Below the pieces are notes generated by a model that saw nothing but the letters and a program-made list of their open reading frames with translations, searched no databases and was not told the origin of the DNA. A program made the translations under genes and the position numbers. A stretch of DNA of 8,254 bases from Gemmatimonadaceae bacterium (GTDB taxonomy: Bacteria > Gemmatimonadota > Gemmatimonadetes > Gemmatimonadales > Gemmatimonadaceae), in contig JANWKK010000064.1 of assembly GCA_025451425.1 (NCBI GenBank), forward strand, positions 1 through 8,254, written 5' to 3'. Shown in pieces: positions 5,080 through 8,254 of the stretch (positions within the stretch are counted from its first letter, which is position 1; each line of letters opens with the position of its first letter).

Positions 5080-6225
5080 ATGCGCTCGCTCATTGATCGA
5101 GAAGCCCCCCTGCACTGTGCGGCGGGCGGCGTGATCGAACCCGGCGACGACGCGCCGGACTTCGAGCTGTCTGGCAACATCGGCAGAACGAAGCTGTCGG
5201 CGTTACGCGGCTCACCCGTCGTCCTCGCCTTTCACGGCGCGCAATGGGACCCCGCCCGCGCCGAGTACGTCGAGACATACAACCGGCTCGTGGCGAGGCT
5301 CGGCGGCGTCGCCGGCACGCGACTGCTCGAGATCGGCGGTGACGAGCCATGGCGCCATCTCACCTTTGCCGATGGCGAGATGTCGCTCCCGGTATTGAGC
5401 TCGTCCGACTCGGAGATCGCCCAGCGTTATGGCATCGGGACCGAGCCAGCCGTGTTCGTCATCGATGCGGAGGGCATCGTTCGGTGGGCGCAGGTTGGTC
5501 CGATGTCACTCGCGAATCCGCTGGAGGTGGCGCGGGCGATCAGCGTGGTAGCTGCTCCGTTCGCGTCGGCACCTAACGAGGAAGAGAAGAGCTCCTCGGA
5601 CGAGCATGGCGTCTCGTGGACGCGCCGCGACTTCGTCGCGACGACACTCGCGGCCGCCTTCGCGCTCGCCCTCCGTCCGCTGGAAGCCAACGCCGAGCGC
5701 GTCGCCGCCCTCAACGCTCCGCGCTCGAAGATCAACACCAGACGCGTCACCCTGAATGTCAACGGACGCGAGATCGCACTCGACCTCGAGCCACGGGTCA
5801 CACTGCTCGACGCACTCCGCGAGTACGCGGGTCTCACCGGCACCAAGAAAGGGTGTGATCATGGCCAGTGCGGCGCGTGCACGGTCCACGTCGACGGACG
5901 GCGCACGCTCTCGTGCATGACCTTCGCCGTGATGCAGGAGGGTCACCGAGTAACGACGATCGAAGGGCTCGCGAGCGGTGAACGGCTGCACCCGATGCAA
6001 CAGGCGTTCATCACCCACGACGGATTCCAGTGCGGCTACTGCACGTCGGGTCAGATCATGTCCGCGGTCGCCGTGCTCGACGAGTCGTGGGGGACGGCGG
6101 ACGACGACGTGCGCGAAGCGATGAGTGGCAACATCTGCCGGTGCGGCGCCTATCCGGGAATCGTCGCCGCGGTGCAGGACGTCCGCCGCGCGCAGGCCTC
6201 GAATGGCGGAGGGCGAACCCAATGA
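5080..6225 (+). CDS. paoA: PaoA-type [2Fe-2S] subunit of aldehyde oxidoreductase, fused to an N-terminal peroxiredoxin-like domain
   Basis: Iron-sulfur subunit of a xanthine-oxidase-family enzyme that passes electrons from the molybdenum site to FAD. The 381-residue product has three parts. Residues about 18-160 are an AhpC/TSA-like thioredoxin fold (P-G-D-D-A-P-D-F at 21-28, V-F-V-I-D-A-E-G at 125-132). Where the peroxidatic Cys should be, the sequence reads Q-W-D-P-A-R60, and the only Cys before 259 is C13, so peroxidase activity is unlikely. Residues 181-205 look like a full twin-arginine signal: T-R182-R183-D-F-V, a hydrophobic stretch and A-N-A. Residues 219-375 are the PaoA/YagT domain with C259-x4-C264-x2-C267-x11-C279 for the first cluster and C318-x2-C321 with C353-x-C355 for the second. 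E. coli PaoA has only the Tat peptide and this domain. No good ribosome site precedes 5080; GTG at 5131 (before I-E-P-G-D) is an alternative start. The stop overlaps the next start (ATGA). Confidence 0.9.
   Translation: MRSLIDREAPLHCAAGGVIEPGDDAPDFELSGNIGRTKLSALRGSPVVLAFHGAQWDPARAEYVETYNRLVARLGGVAGTRLLEIGGDEPWRHLTFADGEMSLPVLSSSDSEIAQRYGIGTEPAVFVIDAEGIVRWAQVGPMSLANPLEVARAISVVAAPFASAPNEEEKSSSDEHGVSWTRRDFVATTLAAAFALALRPLEANAERVAALNAPRSKINTRRVTLNVNGREIALDLEPRVTLLDALREYAGLTGTKKGCDHGQCGACTVHVDGRRTLSCMTFAVMQEGHRVTTIEGLASGERLHPMQQAFITHDGFQCGYCTSGQIMSAVAVLDESWGTADDDVREAMSGNICRCGAYPGIVAAVQDVRRAQASNGGGRTQ
6208..6213 (+). promoter_or_regulatory. Ribosome binding site for paoB
   Basis: GGAGGG, inside the end of paoA, lies 8 bases before the ATG at 6222. 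It fixes the paoB start there rather than at an in-frame ATG far upstream (6030) that would run through the paoA coding sequence. Confidence 0.65.
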
Positions 6226-7217
6226 TCGATTTCGAGTACGTCCGCGCCACGGAGATCGATGCGGCGCTCAGCGCGGGCGCCGAACCGTCGACGAAGTTCG
6301 TCGCCGGCGGAACGAACCTCATCGACCTGATGAAGCTCAACGTCGAGCGGCCCTCGCACCTCATCGACATCAATGACCTAGGGCGACGTAGTCCCTCGCT
6401 CAGCATGATCGCCGATCTCCCGAACGACGGGCTGCGCCTGGGCGCGCTCGCGCGAATGCGCGACGTCGCGTGGGACGCGCGTGTGCGCGAGCGATACCCC
6501 GTCATCAGTCAAGCGCTGCTTGTCGCGGCTTCCGGGCAGCTCCGCAACATGGCGACCATCGGCGGCAACGTGCTCCAGCGGACGCGTTGTCCGTACTTCC
6601 GCGACACCGCAATGGCGTGCAACAAGCGCGAGCCCGGCTCAGGGTGCTCGGCGATCACGGGTATCAATCGCACCGAGGCGGTGCTTGGCACGAGCGACCA
6701 CTGCATCGCGACGTATCCGGGCGACCTCGCGGTGGCGCTTGTCGCGTTAGGTGCGAACGTCATCGTCCGGAGCGCGAGTCAAGGCGAGCGAGCCATGTCA
6801 TTTGACTCACTGCACGTGCGTCCGGGCTCGCATCCCGAGCGAGAGACCACGTTGCAGCCGGGGGACTTGATCACATACATCGACCTTCCGCCGATCCCGG
6901 CGGCGCGCCATTCACTGTATCTCAAGGTTCGCGACCGGGCGAGTTTCGCATTTGCTCTCGCGTCGGCTGCCGTTGCGGTGGACGTGGAGGGCGGGACGAT
7001 TCGCGACGCCCGCGTCGGGCTTGGCGGTGTCGCCGCTATACCGTGGCGGTCGGCCGAAGCGGAGCACGTTCTGAAGGGAAAGCGGCCAAGCGAACGGACC
7101 TTCCGTGACGCGGCAGACGCGGCGCTGGCAAAAGCAAAGCCACATCGCGACAATGCATTCAAGGTGCTGCTCGCCAAGCGCACGCTGGTTCGCGCCTTGA
7201 CGGAGGTGACCGCATGA
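6222..7217 (+). CDS. paoB: PaoB-type FAD-binding subunit of aldehyde oxidoreductase
   Basis: The FAD subunit (CO-dehydrogenase/xanthine-dehydrogenase medium-subunit family) of a heterotrimeric molybdenum aldehyde oxidoreductase. It takes electrons from the [2Fe-2S] subunit for delivery to the external acceptor. The 331-residue product has the FAD motifs F-V-A-G-G-T-N-L (26-33) and T-I-G-G-N (112-116). C123, C133, C142 and C161 sit in the R-T-R-C-P-Y-F, C-N-K-R, G-S-G-C and C-I-A-T contexts found in E. coli PaoB. In that enzyme the four cysteines hold an extra [4Fe-4S] cluster absent from most of the family, so this is the PaoABC branch rather than ordinary xanthine dehydrogenase. The length and the C-terminal K-V-R-D-R-A-S-F-A-F-A block also agree. 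There is no signal peptide, consistent with export in complex with the Tat-bearing subunit. Both ends overlap neighbours by four bases (ATGA), implying translational coupling. Confidence 0.93.
   Translation: MIDFEYVRATEIDAALSAGAEPSTKFVAGGTNLIDLMKLNVERPSHLIDINDLGRRSPSLSMIADLPNDGLRLGALARMRDVAWDARVRERYPVISQALLVAASGQLRNMATIGGNVLQRTRCPYFRDTAMACNKREPGSGCSAITGINRTEAVLGTSDHCIATYPGDLAVALVALGANVIVRSASQGERAMSFDSLHVRPGSHPERETTLQPGDLITYIDLPPIPAARHSLYLKVRDRASFAFALASAAVAVDVEGGTIRDARVGLGGVAAIPWRSAEAEHVLKGKRPSERTFRDAADAALAKAKPHRDNAFKVLLAKRTLVRALTEVTA
7202..7206 (+). promoter_or_regulatory. Ribosome binding site for paoC
   Basis: GGAGG, extended to GGAGGTGA, lies 7 bases (counted from GGAGG) before the ATG at 7214 and inside the end of paoB. 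It is the best Shine-Dalgarno match in the window. Confidence 0.7.
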
Positions 7218-8254
7218 CATGGGACCGCAAGCCGGAACGCCGTGTCGAAAGTGTTGGCGCACCGCTCGATCGCGTCGATGGTCGCCTGAAGGTGACGGGT
7301 AGTGCGCGGTACGCCGCCGAGTACCCGGTCCCGGACGTTGCACACGGCGTCATCATCACGAGCACGATTGCGAAAGGGCGCATCAAAGCGATGGACACGA
7401 GCGTCGCGGAGAAGGCGCCCGGTGTTATCAAAGTACTCACACCGTTCAACGCGCCTCGACTGTCTGGCGCACCGAAGCCAGGACCGCATGGGCAGGGTGC
7501 AGAGGCTGCCGCACAGAGTGGTGGACAAGGTGCTGGGCCTCGAGGTGGAGCGATGCGCGTGCCAACGTTGCTCCAGGACGACGTCGTGCGCTACAATGGC
7601 CAGCCGATCGGCGTCGTCGTGGCCGATACCTTCGATCACGCCCGCGAAGCCGTGGACCTGGTGCGCGTTACCTACGAGACCGACCATCCGGTGCTCGATT
7701 GGAACAAGGCGCCGACCAATCCGCCGGATGAGGTGCATCCGTTAGGCGGTGAGCGCCTCATTCGACGCGGCAACGTGGAGCAGGGTCTCGCTGGCGCGGC
7801 TTTGACTGTCGAGCATACGTACGTCACGCCGCTCGAGAATCACAACCCGATGGAAGTACACAGTACCATCGCGCAGTGGGATGGCGATTCCGTCACGCTC
7901 TACGAATCGACGCAGGGCATTACCAGCGTGCGCAACACCGTCGCGCGGTACCTTGGGCTCACGCCGGACAAGGTGCGCGTCATCGCATATTTCACCGGCG
8001 GGGGGTTCGGCAGCAAGGGCGGCCCTTGGTCGCACGAGGCACTGGCGGCAATGGCGGCGCGCGAGGTCGCTCGTCCGGTGAAGCTGGTTCTCACACGGCG
8101 GCAGATGTTCGGTCCAGTTGGCGGACGTCCACGCACCGAGCAGCGCGTGACGTTAGGCGCGACGCGCGATGGCACGCTCACGGCTACTCGCCACCATAGC
8201 AAATCGACGACGTCGACGATCGAAGACTGGGTCGAGCCAGCGACGAATCAGACG
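7214..8254 (+). CDS. paoC: PaoC-type molybdenum-cofactor subunit of aldehyde oxidoreductase (partial, cut by window end)
   Basis: The catalytic large subunit, which binds the molybdopterin cofactor and oxidises aldehydes to carboxylic acids. The 347 codons visible stay open to the last base, about half of the family's usual 730 or so residues, so the active-site glutamate near the C-terminus lies outside the window. Seen here are the N-terminal G-x-P-x-D-R-V-D-G-x-L-K-V-T-G-x-A-R-Y block (16-33), the E209-N-H-N-P-M-E-V-H segment, T233-Q-G235, and the cofactor-binding glycine motif G262-G-G-F-G-S-K268. A Gly/Ala/Pro/Gln-rich stretch at about 84-113 enlarges the region before the Y-x-G-Q-P-I-G-V-V-V-A strand (127-137) compared with E. 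coli PaoC. It starts within the paoB stop (ATGA) behind a strong ribosome site, completing a three-gene operon. A maturation factor gene of the paoD/XdhC kind might follow beyond the window. Confidence 0.93.
   Translation, partial: MTWDRKPERRVESVGAPLDRVDGRLKVTGSARYAAEYPVPDVAHGVIITSTIAKGRIKAMDTSVAEKAPGVIKVLTPFNAPRLSGAPKPGPHGQGAEAAAQSGGQGAGPRGGAMRVPTLLQDDVVRYNGQPIGVVVADTFDHAREAVDLVRVTYETDHPVLDWNKAPTNPPDEVHPLGGERLIRRGNVEQGLAGAALTVEHTYVTPLENHNPMEVHSTIAQWDGDSVTLYESTQGITSVRNTVARYLGLTPDKVRVIAYFTGGGFGSKGGPWSHEALAAMAAREVARPVKLVLTRRQMFGPVGGRPRTEQRVTLGATRDGTLTATRHHSKSTTSTIEDWVEPATNQT

Noticed and set aside
5506..6222. Minus-strand open frame of 238 codons opposite paoA
   Set aside because: The plus strand encodes unmistakable iron-sulfur motifs over the same bases; the antisense product has no recognisable features.
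6779..7738. Minus-strand open frame of 319 codons opposite paoB and paoC
   Set aside because: It spans the well-supported paoB/paoC junction, has an Arg/Ser-rich composition typical of a shadow frame, and shows no family motif.

Overview
This is a GC-rich bacterial chromosomal window with eight protein genes: two on the minus strand on the left, six on the plus strand. No rRNA, tRNA, CRISPR, transposase or phage gene is visible. The gene set (glutaminyl-tRNA synthetase, exported Rieske and beta-propeller proteins, a periplasmic-type molybdenum hydroxylase) together with dispersed C/G-rich heptamer arrays between genes suggests a free-living soil or environmental diderm, perhaps Gemmatimonadota or Acidobacteriota. 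That taxonomic guess is inference from style and gene content, not from a marker comparison.

Left block (73-1549, minus strand): an exported beta-propeller protein followed 7 bases later by a small Tat-exported Rieske [2Fe-2S] protein, very probably one operon. A divergent intergenic region (1550-1710) separates it from the plus-strand genes.

Middle block (1711-4927, plus strand): glnS, then a RidA-family protein with a signal peptide, then a PLP-dependent threonine/serine dehydratase without an ACT domain. RidA proteins destroy the reactive enamine/imine intermediates that such dehydratases release, so the pairing makes biochemical sense. However, this RidA copy appears to be exported while the dehydratase looks cytosolic.

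Right block (5080-8254, plus strand, cut by the window end): a three-gene aldehyde oxidoreductase operon of the PaoABC (YagTSR) type, with ATGA overlaps at both junctions. The subunits are [2Fe-2S], FAD plus [4Fe-4S], and molybdenum cofactor. The first gene is unusual. A peroxiredoxin-like domain that lacks the peroxidatic cysteine is fused in front of what looks like a complete twin-arginine signal, which is therefore internal, followed by the ferredoxin-like subunit.

The most unexplained DNA is a family of 7-bp-periodic CCCCTAG arrays in three intergenic gaps (1668-1700, 3909-3942, 4928-5032). Two lie directly before start codons that have no Shine-Dalgarno sequence. The third folds into a 17-bp hairpin and carries ten consecutive G-runs. 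A second word, CGTTAGG/CCTAACG, recurs seven times, mostly inside genes, and often forces rare codons.
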